NCBI RefSeq assembly: GCF_900585905.1
Contig: NZ_UTVH01000001.1
Span: 682,001 to 746,000 of the forward strand
DNA length: 64,000 bases
Reading direction: 5' to 3'
Source of the DNA: Pseudomonas viridiflava
GTDB lineage: Bacteria > Pseudomonadota > Gammaproteobacteria > Pseudomonadales > Pseudomonadaceae
A model generated the notes under the pieces. The model was not told where the DNA came from and searched no databases. It saw only the letters and a list, made by a program, of their open reading frames with translations. Of the stretch, positions 49,067-59,584 are shown one piece after another. How positions within the stretch are numbered: the stretch's first letter is position 1; every line of letters begins with the position of its first letter. A program made the translations under genes and the position numbers.

Positions 49067-49586
49067 AAGGGCTCTCTCGGCGCGGCAAGCGCGCGGCTGA
49101 TACGGAAAGCGGCGATTCTAACAGACCGATGCGGGCGGGTGATTAGAGCTTCCTTATATAGGGTGTCGTATGCTTTCAGTTTCGTGTACATATCCGTTTG
49201 TGTGGTGAGACTTGATATTGGTTGCGCTTTTACAGCGCCTCACTTTTGGCTGGGCCGGCTTCCAGCTGTTTCAAAAGTGACGCGCCGTAAGGGCGCAACC
49301 CCAAAGCAGCCGTTACCCCACCAACGGATAGGCAAACAAAAACCACCACCCCATTACCAGCGCCTGCACAGAAATGGGAAGGCAACAGGCGCATCGTGCA
49401 ACCTGCACGCAATTGGGTTTCCGTTTCCGGCTTTCTATGGTATAAAATGCGCCGCTTTCCGGGGTATGCCCCGCAAGCACTAACCCACACACGTGTCGAC
49501 ACGATGACCTGGGTGCCCTTGGCTCGAAGCCACTGGTTGGTCATTGGGATGCGTGGAGGCCTAACCCGACTTATCAAGGAACTATC
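49067..49586. other. map-rpsB divergent region with rpsB leader and a dispersed repeat
   Basis: About 520 bases without a gene. It holds both divergent promoters; a TATAAA -10 at 49441-49446 may belong to rpsB, but its -35 is weak. The rpsB leader that follows can carry the S2 autoregulation site. At about 49215-49345 lies a segment (ACTTTTGGCTGGGCCGGC, then AAAAGTGACGCGCCGTAAGG) that I recognise as a dispersed Pseudomonas repeat type. Confidence 0.5.
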
Positions 49587-50327
49587 ATGTCCCAAGTCAA
49601 TATGCGCGATATGCTGAAGGCCGGTGTGCACTTCGGTCACCAGACCCGTTACTGGAACCCGAAAATGGGTAAATACATTTTCGGCGCGCGTAACAAGATT
49701 CACATTATCAACCTTGAAAAAACCCTGCCGATGTTCAACGAAGCACTGACTTTCGTTGAGCGCCTGGCGTCGGGCAAAAACAAGATTCTGTTCGTCGGCA
49801 CCAAGCGTTCCGCTGGCAAGATCGTTGCTGAAGAAGCAGCACGTTGCGGTTCGCCGTACGTCGATCACCGCTGGTTGGGCGGCATGCTGACCAACTTCAA
49901 AACCATCCGTGCTTCGATCAAGCGTCTGCGTGACCTGGAAATCCAGGCTGAAGACGGTACGTTCGCCAAGCTGACCAAGAAAGAAGCGCTGATGCGCACC
50001 CGTGATCTGGAAAAACTGGATCGCAGCCTGGGTGGTATCAAGGACATGGGCGGTCTGCCAGACGCACTGTTCGTCATCGACGTTGATCACGAGCGCATCG
50101 CGATCACCGAAGCCAACAAGCTGGGCATCCCGGTCATCGGCGTTGTCGACACCAACAGCAGCCCGGAAGGCGTTGACTACATCATCCCGGGCAACGATGA
50201 CGCAATCCGCGCCATCCAGCTGTACATGGGTTCGATGGCTGACGCTGTCATCCGTGGTCGCAACAACGTTGCTGGCGGCACCGACGTATTCGTCGAAGAC
50301 GCTCCAGCAGCCGCTGTTGAAGGCTGA
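49587..50327 (+). CDS. rpsB: 30S ribosomal protein S2
   Basis: A 246-residue S2: [40 protein letters not shown] and [14 protein letters not shown] are standard. AAGGA lies seven bases before ATG. Followed by a strong hairpin and tsf, the usual rpsB-tsf unit. Confidence 0.97.
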   Translation: MSQVNMRDMLKAGVHFGHQTRYWNPKMGKYIFGARNKIHIINLEKTLPMFNEALTFVERLASGKNKILFVGTKRSAGKIVAEEAARCGSPYVDHRWLGGMLTNFKTIRASIKRLRDLEIQAEDGTFAKLTKKEALMRTRDLEKLDRSLGGIKDMGGLPDALFVIDVDHERIAITEANKLGIPVIGVVDTNSSPEGVDYIIPGNDDAIRAIQLYMGSMADAVIRGRNNVAGGTDVFVEDAPAAAVEG

Positions 50328-50359
50328 GTAATAAACGCCTAAGCGTTTACTCAGTACGC

Positions 50360-50384
50360 AAAAAGGGGGCTTGGCCCCCTTTTT
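50360..50384 (+). terminator. rpsB-tsf intergenic terminator/attenuator
   Basis: Perfect 10-bp stem AAAAAGGGGG/CCCCCTTTTT with a CTTGG loop. In rpsB-tsf operons such hairpins reduce tsf transcription. Confidence 0.8.
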
Positions 50385-50515
50385 GCCACCTCTAGAACCT
50401 GTGTGGCTGGCCATGACATCCTTGTCATTATTGGCTGTCACGCTGAGTTCTCAAGAATTTGAACGCCCGCCCAGGCGGGTGGAATGGTTTAAGACCTATC
50501 CAAGAGGATTTTGAA

Positions 50516-51379
50516 ATGGCAGAGATTACTGCAGCGTTGGTCAAAGAGCTGCGCGAGCGTACCGGCGAAGGCATGATGGATTGCAAAAAGGCCTTGACCA
50601 AGGCTGACGGCGACATCGAGAAAGCCATTGATGACATGCGTGCTTCGGGCGCCATCAAGGCCGCCAAGAAAGCAGGCAACGTTGCTGCTGAAGGCGCAAT
50701 CGCCATCAAGGACGACGGCAAGGCTGCCGTCCTGATCGAAGTCAACTCGCAGACCGACTTCCTGGCTCTGCAGGACGATTTCAAGGCATTTGTTGCTGCC
50801 AGCGTCGAGAAAGCATTCGCTGACAAGCTGACCACTGTTGAGCCTCTGGTTGAAGCTCAAGAGTCTGCACGTCTGGTTCTGGTCGGCAAGGTTGGCGAGA
50901 ACGTCAACATCCGTCGTCTGGCGCGTGTTGAAGGCGATGTGCTGGGTTCGTACCTGCACGGCAACAAGATTGGCGTGGTTGTGGTGCTCAAGGGCGGCAA
51001 CGCCGAGCTGGCGAAAGACATCGCCATGCACGTCGCGGCGACCAACCCTGAGTTCCTGCTGCCTTCGGACGTTTCGCCAGAAGCGATCGAGCGCGAGAAG
51101 AACGTCTTCATGCAGTTGAACGAAGACAAGATCAAGGGCAAGCCAGCCGAAATCGTTGAGAAAATGGTTGCCGGTCGTATCAGCAAGTTCCTGGCAGAAG
51201 CCAGCTTGGTTGAGCAGGCGTTCGTCAAGAACCCTGAAGTCAAAATCGGCGATCTGGCCAAGAAAGCCGGTGCTGAAATCGTTTCCTTCACTTACTTCAA
51301 AGTAGGCGAAGGCATCGAGAAGCCAGTCGACAACTTCGCTGAAGAAGTCGCTGCGCAAGTAGCCGCCAGCAAGCAGTAA
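50516..51379 (+). CDS. tsf: Elongation factor Ts
   Basis: A 287-residue EF-Ts, the nucleotide exchange factor for EF-Tu. AALVKELRERTGEGMMDCKK, EVNSQTDFLALQDDF and the C-terminal KIGDLAKKAGAEIVSFTYFK are clear. Start ATG 50516 has AAGAGGAT upstream; the frame is open 19 codons further but without a signal. Confidence 0.97.
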   Translation: MAEITAALVKELRERTGEGMMDCKKALTKADGDIEKAIDDMRASGAIKAAKKAGNVAAEGAIAIKDDGKAAVLIEVNSQTDFLALQDDFKAFVAASVEKAFADKLTTVEPLVEAQESARLVLVGKVGENVNIRRLARVEGDVLGSYLHGNKIGVVVVLKGGNAELAKDIAMHVAATNPEFLLPSDVSPEAIEREKNVFMQLNEDKIKGKPAEIVEKMVAGRISKFLAEASLVEQAFVKNPEVKIGDLAKKAGAEIVSFTYFKVGEGIEKPVDNFAEEVAAQVAASKQ

Positions 51380-51402
51380 GACGGTTTACCGACTGTCGCA
51401 TG

Positions 51403-51438
51403 AAAGAGGCTGCCCGCTTACGCGCGCAGCCTCTTTTT
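51403..51438 (+). terminator. Terminator after tsf
   Basis: 11-bp stem AAAGAGGCTGC/GCAGCCTCTTT followed by more T residues, 24 bases after the tsf stop. Confidence 0.82.
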
Positions 51439-51586
51439 CAAAAAGGGAAAGGTGGTTGTGTTCCCTGAGGAAGTGGCTTGATAAGGCCACATCCTTCCGA
51501 CGCTGTAGCAGCGTCAGGCTAGAGTTAGCGCAGGCTTAATGTGCCCGCACAGATTTTTTCAGAAAACGCCGCAGGAGAGATTCGCA

Positions 51587-52330
51587 ATGGCTCAGCAGGG
51601 CAGTGGTTATCAGGCTCGCTATAAACGCATTCTACTCAAGCTTAGCGGCGAGGCCCTGATGGGCTCCGAAGAGTTCGGGATCGACCCCAAGGTGCTTGAT
51701 CGCATGGCGCTTGAGGTTGGTCAACTGGTCGGCATCGGTGTTCAGGTCGGCCTGGTCATCGGTGGCGGCAACCTGTTCCGTGGCGCCGCGCTGAGCGCAG
51801 CGGGCATGGACCGTGTTACCGGAGATCACATGGGCATGCTGGCCACTGTGATGAACGCACTGGCCATGCGCGACGCGCTGGAACGTGCCAATATCTCGGC
51901 CATCGTGATGTCCGCCATTTCCATGGTGGGCGTGACCGATCATTACGATCGTCGCAAGGCGATGCGTCACCTGAACGCCAAGGAAGTGGTTATCTTCGCT
52001 GCCGGGACCGGCAATCCGTTCTTTACCACCGATTCCGCGGCATGCCTGCGCGCCATTGAAATCGATGCGGATGTGGTGCTCAAGGCGACCAAGGTAGACG
52101 GCGTGTACACCGCTGACCCGTTCAAAGACCCGCATGCCGAGAAGTTCGATCATCTGACATACGATGAAGTACTGGATCGCAAGCTGGGGGTGATGGACCT
52201 CACGGCAATCTGCCTGTGCCGCGACCACAAGATGCCGCTGCGCGTATTTAATATGAACAAGCCCGGCGCCCTGCTCAATATCGTACATGGCGGCGCTGAA
52301 GGCACTCTGATCGAGGAAGGCCAACAATGA
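51587..52330 (+). CDS. pyrH: Uridylate kinase
   Basis: A 247-residue UMP kinase. [23 protein letters not shown] and [15 protein letters not shown] are characteristic, as is the later [11 protein letters not shown]. Start ATG 51587 follows GGAGAG. Its stop overlaps frr (ATGA). Confidence 0.96.
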   Translation: MAQQGSGYQARYKRILLKLSGEALMGSEEFGIDPKVLDRMALEVGQLVGIGVQVGLVIGGGNLFRGAALSAAGMDRVTGDHMGMLATVMNALAMRDALERANISAIVMSAISMVGVTDHYDRRKAMRHLNAKEVVIFAAGTGNPFFTTDSAACLRAIEIDADVVLKATKVDGVYTADPFKDPHAEKFDHLTYDEVLDRKLGVMDLTAICLCRDHKMPLRVFNMNKPGALLNIVHGGAEGTLIEEGQQ

Positions 52331-52884
52331 TCAATGACATCAAGAAAGACGCTCAAGAGCGCATGCAGAAATCTCTTGAATCCCTGAGCCATGCATTTGG
52401 CCAGATTCGTACTGGCAAGGCTCACCCAAGCATTCTGGGCAGCGTGATGGTGCCGTATTACGGCGCTGACACCCCGCTGAGCGGCGTTGCCAACGTCACT
52501 GTCAAAGACTCGCGTACCCTGCAGGTCGTGGCGTTCGAGCGCAACATGCTGGCTGCCGTTGACAAGGCAATCCAGAGCGCTGGTCTGAACCTCAATCCGA
52601 CCAACCTCGGCGAGCTGTTGCTGATTTCCATGCCCGCCCTGACTGAAGAAACCCGCAAAGGCTTCACCAAACAGGCACGCAGCGCTGCTGAAGATGCACG
52701 CGTGGCCGTGCGCAATATTCGCCGCGATGCCCTGGGCGAGCTGAAGAAGCTGGTCAAGGACAAGGAAATCAGCGAAGACGAAGAGCGTCGTGCTGCGGCG
52801 GACATTCAGAAACTGACCGACAAGGCAGAGGCTGATATCGACTCGGCCACCAAGACCAAAGAAGCAGACCTGATGGCCGTATAA
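52327..52884 (+). CDS. frr: Ribosome recycling factor
   Basis: A 185-residue RRF that splits post-termination ribosomes with [42 protein letters not shown] and the C-terminal KEADLMAV are typical. Coupled to pyrH. Confidence 0.97.
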   Translation: MINDIKKDAQERMQKSLESLSHAFGQIRTGKAHPSILGSVMVPYYGADTPLSGVANVTVKDSRTLQVVAFERNMLAAVDKAIQSAGLNLNPTNLGELLLISMPALTEETRKGFTKQARSAAEDARVAVRNIRRDALGELKKLVKDKEISEDEERRAAADIQKLTDKAEADIDSATKTKEADLMAV

Positions 52885-52900
52885 GGTTCGGGGCGCTTTT

Positions 52901-53656
52901 ATGGAAAAGACAAAACTGGCCAGGCCGTGCTCGGTACCGCGTCATGTTGCCATCATCATGGATGGCAACAACCGCTGGGCCAGGAAGCGGCTGTTGCCAG
53001 GGGTCGCTGGCCACAAGGCAGGCGTTGATGCGGTTCGCGCGGTTATTGAAGTCTGCGCCGAGGCCAAGGTCGAGGTGCTGACCCTGTTCGCCTTTTCCAG
53101 TGAAAACTGGCAGCGCCCTGCTGAAGAGGTCGGGGCGCTGATGGAGCTGTTTTTCACGGCGTTGCGTCGCGAGACCAAGCGCCTGAATGACAACGACATC
53201 AGCCTGCGCATCATCGGTGATCGCACGCGCTTTCATCCCGAGCTTCAGGCGGCAATGCGCGAAGCCGAGAGCAGCACAGCGGGCAATGACCGCTTCGTGT
53301 TGCAGATTGCTGCCAATTACGGCGGGCAGTGGGACATCGCCCAGGCTGCTCAGCGACTTGCGCGTGAAGTGCAGGCCGGGCATCTGCGTGCCGACGACAT
53401 CACGCCTGAATTGTTGCAGACCTGTCTTGCGACCGGCGACCTGCCGTTGCCGGACCTGTGCATTCGCACCGGTGGCGAGCATCGCATCAGCAACTTCCTG
53501 CTCTGGCAGCTTGCGTATGCCGAGCTGTACTTTTCCGACCTGTTCTGGCCGGACTTCAAACACGATGCCATGCGCGCTGCGCTGGCTGATTTCGCTTCGC
53601 GCCAGCGTCGCTTCGGTAAAACGAGCGAGCAGATCGAAGCTGGAGCCCGGGCTTAA
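52901..53656 (+). CDS. uppS: Undecaprenyl pyrophosphate synthase
   Basis: A 251-residue cis-prenyltransferase making the C55 lipid carrier for cell wall precursors. IIMDGNNRWARKR with the catalytic Asp, LTLFAFSSENWQRP, and the end CIRTGGEHRISNFLLWQLAY are diagnostic. The stop overlaps cdsA (TAATG). Confidence 0.96.
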   Translation: MEKTKLARPCSVPRHVAIIMDGNNRWARKRLLPGVAGHKAGVDAVRAVIEVCAEAKVEVLTLFAFSSENWQRPAEEVGALMELFFTALRRETKRLNDNDISLRIIGDRTRFHPELQAAMREAESSTAGNDRFVLQIAANYGGQWDIAQAAQRLAREVQAGHLRADDITPELLQTCLATGDLPLPDLCIRTGGEHRISNFLLWQLAYAELYFSDLFWPDFKHDAMRAALADFASRQRRFGKTSEQIEAGARA

Positions 53657-54471
53657 TGCTGAAACAACGGATTATCACGGCACTGATTTTGCTGCCAGTC
53701 GCCTTGTGCGGTTTCTTCCTGCTCAGCGGCGCAAGCTTTGCGCTGTTCATCGGTGTCGTCGTGTCCCTGGGCGCCTGGGAATGGGCTCGGCTGGCGGGCT
53801 TCGCTGCTCAATCGTCCCGCATCGCTTTCGCGGTATTCGTCGCGGCCTTGTTGTTCCTGCTTTATCTCATGCCCGGTCTTGCGCCCTGGGTGCTGATTGC
53901 AGCCGTGATCTGGTGGGCGCTGGCAACCTGGCTGGTGCTGACGTTTCCCGAGTCTTCGCGCTACTGGTCCAGTGCCTTGTGCAAGTTGGCCATTGGCTTG
54001 TTGATCCTGCTGCCGGCCTGGCAGGGGCTGGTCCTGATCAAGCAGTGGCCGATGGGCAACTGGCTGATTCTCGCGGTGATGGTGCTGGTCTGGGGTGCAG
54101 ACATCGGCGCTTACTTTTCCGGCAAGGCTTTCGGCAAGCGCAAGCTGGCCCCCAGGGTCAGCCCCGGCAAGAGCTGGGAAGGTGTTTACGGCGGGCTCGC
54201 TGCCAGTCTGTTGATCACGCTGGCGGTAGGCATATCCCGTGACTGGTCGGTGGCGCAGTTGCTGTTTGCCTTGCTGGGCGCTGCTGTAGTTGTCTTTATC
54301 TCGGTTGTGGGTGACCTGACCGAAAGCATGTTCAAGCGCCAGTCCGGTATCAAGGACAGCAGCAATCTGTTGCCAGGCCATGGCGGCGTGCTGGATCGCA
54401 TCGACAGCCTGACTGCGGCGATCCCTGTGTTTGCGGTGTTGCTCTGGGCTGCCGAGTGGGGCGTTCTGTGA
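53656..54471 (+). CDS. cdsA: Phosphatidate cytidylyltransferase
   Basis: A 271-residue membrane enzyme making CDP-diacylglycerol. About eight hydrophobic segments, and the signature [13 protein letters not shown] followed by [20 protein letters not shown]. The stop overlaps the GTG of dxr. Confidence 0.95.
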   Translation: MLKQRIITALILLPVALCGFFLLSGASFALFIGVVVSLGAWEWARLAGFAAQSSRIAFAVFVAALLFLLYLMPGLAPWVLIAAVIWWALATWLVLTFPESSRYWSSALCKLAIGLLILLPAWQGLVLIKQWPMGNWLILAVMVLVWGADIGAYFSGKAFGKRKLAPRVSPGKSWEGVYGGLAASLLITLAVGISRDWSVAQLLFALLGAAVVVFISVVGDLTESMFKRQSGIKDSSNLLPGHGGVLDRIDSLTAAIPVFAVLLWAAEWGVL

Positions 54472-55658
54472 GTCGTGCGCAGCAGGTCACAGTACTGGGC
54501 GCGACCGGTTCGGTAGGTCTGAGCACGCTGGATGTGATCGCCCGCCATCCCGAGCTGTATCAGGTGTTTGCACTGACTGGTTACAGCCGCGAAAGCGAGC
54601 TGCTTGCTCTGTGTCTGCGGCATACGCCGCAGTTTGCCGTGCTGCCAACCCAGGAAGCTGCGCGCAAGCTGCAGGATGATTTGTCTGCAGCCGGTCTGGA
54701 CACGCGAGTGCTGGTCGGGGAAAGCGGTCTGTGTGAAGTGGCGTCTCACTCCCAGGTCGACACGGTGCTGGCAGCGATTGTAGGCGCCGCAGGCTTGCGT
54801 CCTACCCTGGCGGCAGTGGAGGCTGGGAAGAAAGTGCTGCTGGCCAACAAGGAAGCGCTGGTCATGTCCGGCGCTCTGTTCATGGAGGCCGTGCGGCACA
54901 GCGGCGCGGTGCTGCTGCCCATCGACAGCGAGCATAATGCGATATTCCAGTGTTTGCCTGTGGACTACGCTCGCGGCCTCAAGCCTGTAGGCGTACGTCG
55001 AATCCTGCTGACCGCCTCAGGTGGTCCGTTCCGTCAGACACCCGCGAGCGAGCTGCGTGATGTCACCCCGGAGCAGGCCTGCGCTCATCCCAACTGGTCC
55101 ATGGGACGCAAGATTTCCGTGGATTCGGCGAGCATGATCAACAAGGGTCTTGAATTGATCGAAGCCTGCTGGCTGTTTGACGCCCGGCCAGATCAGGTCG
55201 AAGTGGTCATTCATCCTCAGAGCGTAATTCATTCGCTGGTTGATTATGTCGACGGCTCGGTGCTGGCGCAGCTGGGCAATCCTGATATGCGCACGCCGAT
55301 AGCCCACGCGCTGGCCTGGCCCGCGCGGATCGACTCCGGCGTCGCCCCGCTGGATCTGTTCAGCATCGCGCGGCTGGATTTCGAAGCACCCGACGAACAG
55401 CGCTTCCCCTGTCTGCGCCTTGCGCGGCAGGCTGCGGAGGCGGGCAACAGCGCTCCGGCAGTACTCAATGCGGTCAATGAAGTAGCGGTCGCAGCATTTC
55501 TGGATCGACGCATCCGTTATCCGGAAATCGCGAGTATGATCGACGAGGTTTTGAACCGTGAACCGGTCGTGCCGCTGGCTGATCTTGGGGCCGTGTTCGA
55601 TGTGGATTCAAAGGCGCGCGTTCTGGCGCAGCAGTGGCTTGGCCGCAACGGACGATGA
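54468..55658 (+). CDS. dxr: 1-deoxy-D-xylulose 5-phosphate reductoisomerase
   Basis: A 396-residue MEP pathway enzyme. NADPH site [16 protein letters not shown] at the N-terminus, substrate/metal segment [13 protein letters not shown], and [31 protein letters not shown] start 54468 in a GTGA overlap with cdsA; an in-frame GTG four codons upstream is possible. Confidence 0.96.
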   Translation: MSRAQQVTVLGATGSVGLSTLDVIARHPELYQVFALTGYSRESELLALCLRHTPQFAVLPTQEAARKLQDDLSAAGLDTRVLVGESGLCEVASHSQVDTVLAAIVGAAGLRPTLAAVEAGKKVLLANKEALVMSGALFMEAVRHSGAVLLPIDSEHNAIFQCLPVDYARGLKPVGVRRILLTASGGPFRQTPASELRDVTPEQACAHPNWSMGRKISVDSASMINKGLELIEACWLFDARPDQVEVVIHPQSVIHSLVDYVDGSVLAQLGNPDMRTPIAHALAWPARIDSGVAPLDLFSIARLDFEAPDEQRFPCLRLARQAAEAGNSAPAVLNAVNEVAVAAFLDRRIRYPEIASMIDEVLNREPVVPLADLGAVFDVDSKARVLAQQWLGRNGR

Positions 55659-55734
55659 TGCAAATGCAGGTAAACACGGGTTTGACCGGCAGTACGGCAT
55701 GCACCTCTCATGAGTCGGTGTCTGGAGAGAATCG

Positions 55735-57087
55735 ATGAGCGCGCTTTATATGATAGTCGGCACCCTCGTTGCGCTGGGCGTGCTGGTAACCATTCACGAA
55801 TTTGGCCACTTCTGGGTGGCCAGGCGTTGCGGCGTCAAGGTGTTGCGTTTTTCCGTGGGCTTTGGCACTCCGCTGGTTCGCTGGAGTGATCGTCAGGGCA
55901 CCGAATATGTAGTGGCCGCAATACCGCTGGGTGGCTACGTGAAGATGCTCGACGAGCGTGAAGGCAATGTCCCGCCCGAGCTTGCCGACCAATCGTTCAA
56001 CCGCAAATCGGTGTACCAGCGCATAGCGATAGTCAGCGCCGGGCCGATTGCCAATTTTCTTCTCGCCATCTTCTTTTTCTGGATCGTGGCCATGCTGGGT
56101 AACCAGCAGGTACGTCCGGTTATCGGTGCTGTTGAATCCGGCAGTCTCGCGCAACAGGCGGGTTTGAGTGCCGGCGAGGAAATCGTCGCCATCGATGGCG
56201 AACCTACCTCCGGTTGGTCGGCGGTCAATCTGCAGTTGGTTCGGCGCCTGGGTGAGAGCGGCACTGTCGCCCTGCAGGTGCTCGAGCCAGGTGCGACAGT
56301 CGACAGCAGCCGTGAGTTGAAGCTGGACAACTGGCTCAAGGGCGCCGAAGAGCCGGACCCGATCAAATCGCTGGGCATCCGCCCATGGCGCCCTGCCGTG
56401 CCTCCGGTACTTGCCGAGCTCGATCCGAGCGGCCCCGCTCAGGCCGCTGGCCTCAGGACCGGCGACCGCCTGCTGGCCCTTGACGGTCGTGAAGTTCAGG
56501 AGTGGCAGCAGGTGGTGGACTGGGTCCGCGAGCGCCCGGGCGCAAACGTTTCGTTGCGGGTCGAGCGCGACGGCGCTGCGCTGGATGTGCCTTTGACCCT
56601 GGTTGCACGTGGTGAAGGCCAAACCGCTACCGGTTATCTGGGTGCCGGAGTGAAAGCCATTGACTGGCCGCCGGAGATGTTGCGTGAAGTCAGCTATGGC
56701 CCGATAGCCGCTGTGGGCGAGGGCGCGAAGCGCACCTGGACCATGAGCGTGCTGACGCTGGACTCGCTGAGAAAAATGTTGTTCGGCGAGCTGTCGGTAA
56801 AAAACTTGAGTGGACCGATAACCATTGCTAAAGTGGCGGGCGCTTCGGCCCAGTCGGGTATGGGTGATTTTCTGAATTTCCTCGCTTATCTGAGCATAAG
56901 CCTGGGAGTCCTGAATTTACTGCCTATCCCGGTGCTGGACGGTGGGCATTTGTTGTTCTATCTGATCGAGTGGGCACGTGGTCGCCCCCTTTCGGACAGG
57001 GTTCAAGGTTGGGGGGTTCAGATCGGTATCAGTCTGGTGGTGGGCGTCATGTTGCTCGCGCTGGTCAACGATCTGGGTCGACTGTAA
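55735..57087 (+). CDS. rseP: Site-2 protease RseP
   Basis: A 450-residue inner-membrane zinc metalloprotease. The HEFGH zinc motif lies in VTIHEFGHFWVARRCG (residues ~19-34), two PDZ domains cover about 115-300, and LNLLPIPVLDGGHLLFYLIE near 400 carries the second zinc Asp. It cleaves anti-sigma factors of the AlgU/RpoE type. GGAGAG precedes ATG. Confidence 0.95.
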   Translation: MSALYMIVGTLVALGVLVTIHEFGHFWVARRCGVKVLRFSVGFGTPLVRWSDRQGTEYVVAAIPLGGYVKMLDEREGNVPPELADQSFNRKSVYQRIAIVSAGPIANFLLAIFFFWIVAMLGNQQVRPVIGAVESGSLAQQAGLSAGEEIVAIDGEPTSGWSAVNLQLVRRLGESGTVALQVLEPGATVDSSRELKLDNWLKGAEEPDPIKSLGIRPWRPAVPPVLAELDPSGPAQAAGLRTGDRLLALDGREVQEWQQVVDWVRERPGANVSLRVERDGAALDVPLTLVARGEGQTATGYLGAGVKAIDWPPEMLREVSYGPIAAVGEGAKRTWTMSVLTLDSLRKMLFGELSVKNLSGPITIAKVAGASAQSGMGDFLNFLAYLSISLGVLNLLPIPVLDGGHLLFYLIEWARGRPLSDRVQGWGVQIGISLVVGVMLLALVNDLGRL

Positions 57088-57112
57088 AGCTCAGCACTGC
57101 TGAGTTGCGAAT

Positions 57113-57135
57113 CTGCCGCATTTTGCGGCAGTTTG
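57113..57135 (+). terminator. Hairpin between rseP and bamA
   Basis: 8-bp stem CTGCCGCA/TGCGGCAG with a TTT loop followed by a weak T-rich stretch. Probably partial, because bamA follows within 35 bases. Confidence 0.45.
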
Positions 57136-57166
57136 TTTATTGCCAGTTGGAATAAGAAAGGACTTC

Positions 57167-59539
57167 ATGAAACGTCTGCTGCTAACTGCGGTTCTTGCCG
57201 TACTGATGATTGCCGAAGTTCACGCCGAGTCCTTCACCATCTCCGATATCCGTGTCAATGGTCTGCAGCGGGTATCCGCGGGCAGTGTCTTTGGTGCGTT
57301 GCCGCTGAACGTCGGCGAGCAAGCGGATGATGGTCGTCTGGTGGACGCCACTCGGGCGTTGTTCAAGACCGGATTCTTCCAGGATATTCAGTTGGGCCGT
57401 GACGGCAACGTCCTGGTCATCACTGTTGTCGAGCGCCCGTCGGTTGCCAGCATCGAGATCGAAGGCAACAAGGCCATTTCGACCGAAGACCTGATGAAAG
57501 GCCTGAAACAGTCGGGTCTCGCTGAGGGCGAGATCTTCCAGCGTGCGACCCTTGAGGGCGTGCGTAATGAACTGCAGCGTCAATATGTGGCTCAAGGCCG
57601 CTATTCAGCTGAAGTGGCGACCGAAGTCGTCGCTCAGCCGCGCAACCGCGTGGGCCTGAAAATCAACATCAATGAAGGCACGGTTGCGTCTATCCAGCAC
57701 ATCAATGTGGTGGGCAACACGGTTTTCCCTGACGACGACCTCATCGATCTGTTCGAGCTGAAAACCACCAACTGGCTGTCCTTCTTCAAGAACGACGACA
57801 AGTACGCCCGGGAAAAGCTCTCCGGTGACCTTGAGCGTCTGCGTTCCTATTACCTGGATCGCGGCTACATCAACATGGATATCGCCTCGACTCAGGTGTC
57901 GATCACGCCTGACAAGAAAAACGTCTACATCACGGTCAACGTCAACGAAGGCCAGAAGTACAGCGTCAAGTCGGTCAAGCTGAGCGGTGACCTCAAGGTG
58001 CCTGAAGATCAGGTCAAATCCCTGCTGCTGGTCAAGCCGGGCCAGGTCTTTTCGCGCAAAGTCATGACCACCACGTCTGAGCTGGTCACCCGCCGCCTGG
58101 GCAACGAAGGCTATACCTTCGCCAACGTCAACGGCGTGCCAACGCCCAATGATGAAGATCACACGGTCGACATTACATTCGTCGTCGATCCGGGCAAGCG
58201 TGCCTACGTAAATCGCATCAACTTCCGTGGCAACACCAAGTCTGCTGACGAAGTGCTGCGCCGGGAAATGCGCCAGATGGAAGGCGGGTGGGCGTCGACC
58301 TATCTGATCGACCAGTCCAAGACGCGTCTTGATCGTCTCGGCTTCTTCAAGGAAGTGAACGTCGAAACACCTGCGGTGCCGGGCACTGACGATCAGGTTG
58401 ACGTCAACTATGCAGTGGAAGAGCAGGCGTCGGGGTCGATCACGGCCAGCGTCGGTTTCGCTCAGAGCGCGGGTTTGATTCTGGGTGGTTCCATCAGCCA
58501 GAACAACTTCCTCGGTACTGGTAACAAGGTCAGCATCGGCCTGACGCGCAGTGAATACCAGAGCCGCTACAACTTCAGCTATGTCGATCCGTACTGGACT
58601 GCTGATGGTGTGAGCCTGGGTTACAACGCGTTCTATCGCACCACCGACTACGATGATCTCGACGTCGACGTGGCAAGCTACGCCGTGGACAGCCTTGGCG
58701 CTGGCGTCAGCATGGGCTACCCGATCAATGAGACCTCGCGTCTGACGTACGGCCTGACTGTGCAGCAGGACGAGATCAAGACCGGTACCTACACCGTCGA
58801 CGAAATCTTCGACTTCGTGGACAAGGAAGGCGACAAATACCTCAACTTCAAAGGCTCGATCGGCTGGTCCGAGTCGACCCTGAACAAAGGTGTGCTGCCA
58901 ACTCGCGGTCGTTCCCAGAGTCTGGTGCTGGAAACCACCTTGCCGGGTAGCGACCTGTCGTTCTACAAGCTTGATTACCGAGCGCAGTATTTCCACCCGA
59001 TCACCGAAAACTACACCCTGCGTCTGCACACCGAGCTGGGTTATGGCGACGGTTACGGTTCGACTTCCGGTCTGCCTTTCTATGAGAACTACTACGCGGG
59101 TGGTTTCAACTCGGTACGTGGTTTCAAGGACAGCACACTGGGGCCACGCAGCACGCCAAGCAGCGGTACTCGCCGCGGCACCATCGCCGACCCTGATCAG
59201 GACCCACTGCCATTTGGTGGCAACGTACTGGTTCAGGGTGGTGTAGAAGTCATGTTCCCGCTGCCATTCATCAAGGATCAGCGCTCCCTGCGGACCTCGC
59301 TGTTCTGGGATGTGGGTAACGTGTTTGACACCAACTGTGATGACACGAGAACGCGCAATGGCCAGAAGGTCGAGTGCAATGATGTCGATTTCTCGGGCAT
59401 GGCCAGTTCGGTCGGCGTGGGCGTCACCTGGATCACTGCTCTGGGTCCTTTGAGCTTCGCCTTGGCGATGCCGGTCAAGAAGCCGGATGACAACACCGAA
59501 ACCCAGGTATTCCAATTTTCCCTTGGTCAGACTTTCTAA
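57167..59539 (+). CDS. bamA: Outer membrane protein assembly factor BamA
   Basis: A 790-residue outer-membrane insertase. Signal peptide MKRLLLTAVLAVLMIAEVHA, five POTRA domains to about residue 425, then a 16-strand barrel with the VRGF motif (SVRGFKDSTLGPRS) and C-terminal Phe (VFQFSLGQTF). Start 57167 gives a clean signal peptide; AAGAAAGGA precedes it. Next to skp, as in most gammaproteobacteria. Confidence 0.97.
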   Translation: MKRLLLTAVLAVLMIAEVHAESFTISDIRVNGLQRVSAGSVFGALPLNVGEQADDGRLVDATRALFKTGFFQDIQLGRDGNVLVITVVERPSVASIEIEGNKAISTEDLMKGLKQSGLAEGEIFQRATLEGVRNELQRQYVAQGRYSAEVATEVVAQPRNRVGLKININEGTVASIQHINVVGNTVFPDDDLIDLFELKTTNWLSFFKNDDKYAREKLSGDLERLRSYYLDRGYINMDIASTQVSITPDKKNVYITVNVNEGQKYSVKSVKLSGDLKVPEDQVKSLLLVKPGQVFSRKVMTTTSELVTRRLGNEGYTFANVNGVPTPNDEDHTVDITFVVDPGKRAYVNRINFRGNTKSADEVLRREMRQMEGGWASTYLIDQSKTRLDRLGFFKEVNVETPAVPGTDDQVDVNYAVEEQASGSITASVGFAQSAGLILGGSISQNNFLGTGNKVSIGLTRSEYQSRYNFSYVDPYWTADGVSLGYNAFYRTTDYDDLDVDVASYAVDSLGAGVSMGYPINETSRLTYGLTVQQDEIKTGTYTVDEIFDFVDKEGDKYLNFKGSIGWSESTLNKGVLPTRGRSQSLVLETTLPGSDLSFYKLDYRAQYFHPITENYTLRLHTELGYGDGYGSTSGLPFYENYYAGGFNSVRGFKDSTLGPRSTPSSGTRRGTIADPDQDPLPFGGNVLVQGGVEVMFPLPFIKDQRSLRTSLFWDVGNVFDTNCDDTRTRNGQKVECNDVDFSGMASSVGVGVTWITALGPLSFALAMPVKKPDDNTETQVFQFSLGQTF

Positions 59540-59584
59540 ACCTCTGACTTTAGATAACGAAAGCGAATTGTGTAGGAGTGCATC

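Noticed and set aside
48008..49483. 491-codon plus frame opposite map and glnD
   Set aside because: Covers the antisense of two certain genes; composition not natural.
49230..50441. 403-codon minus frame over rpsB
   Set aside because: Shadow of rpsB and of the adjacent repeat; no ribosome binding site.
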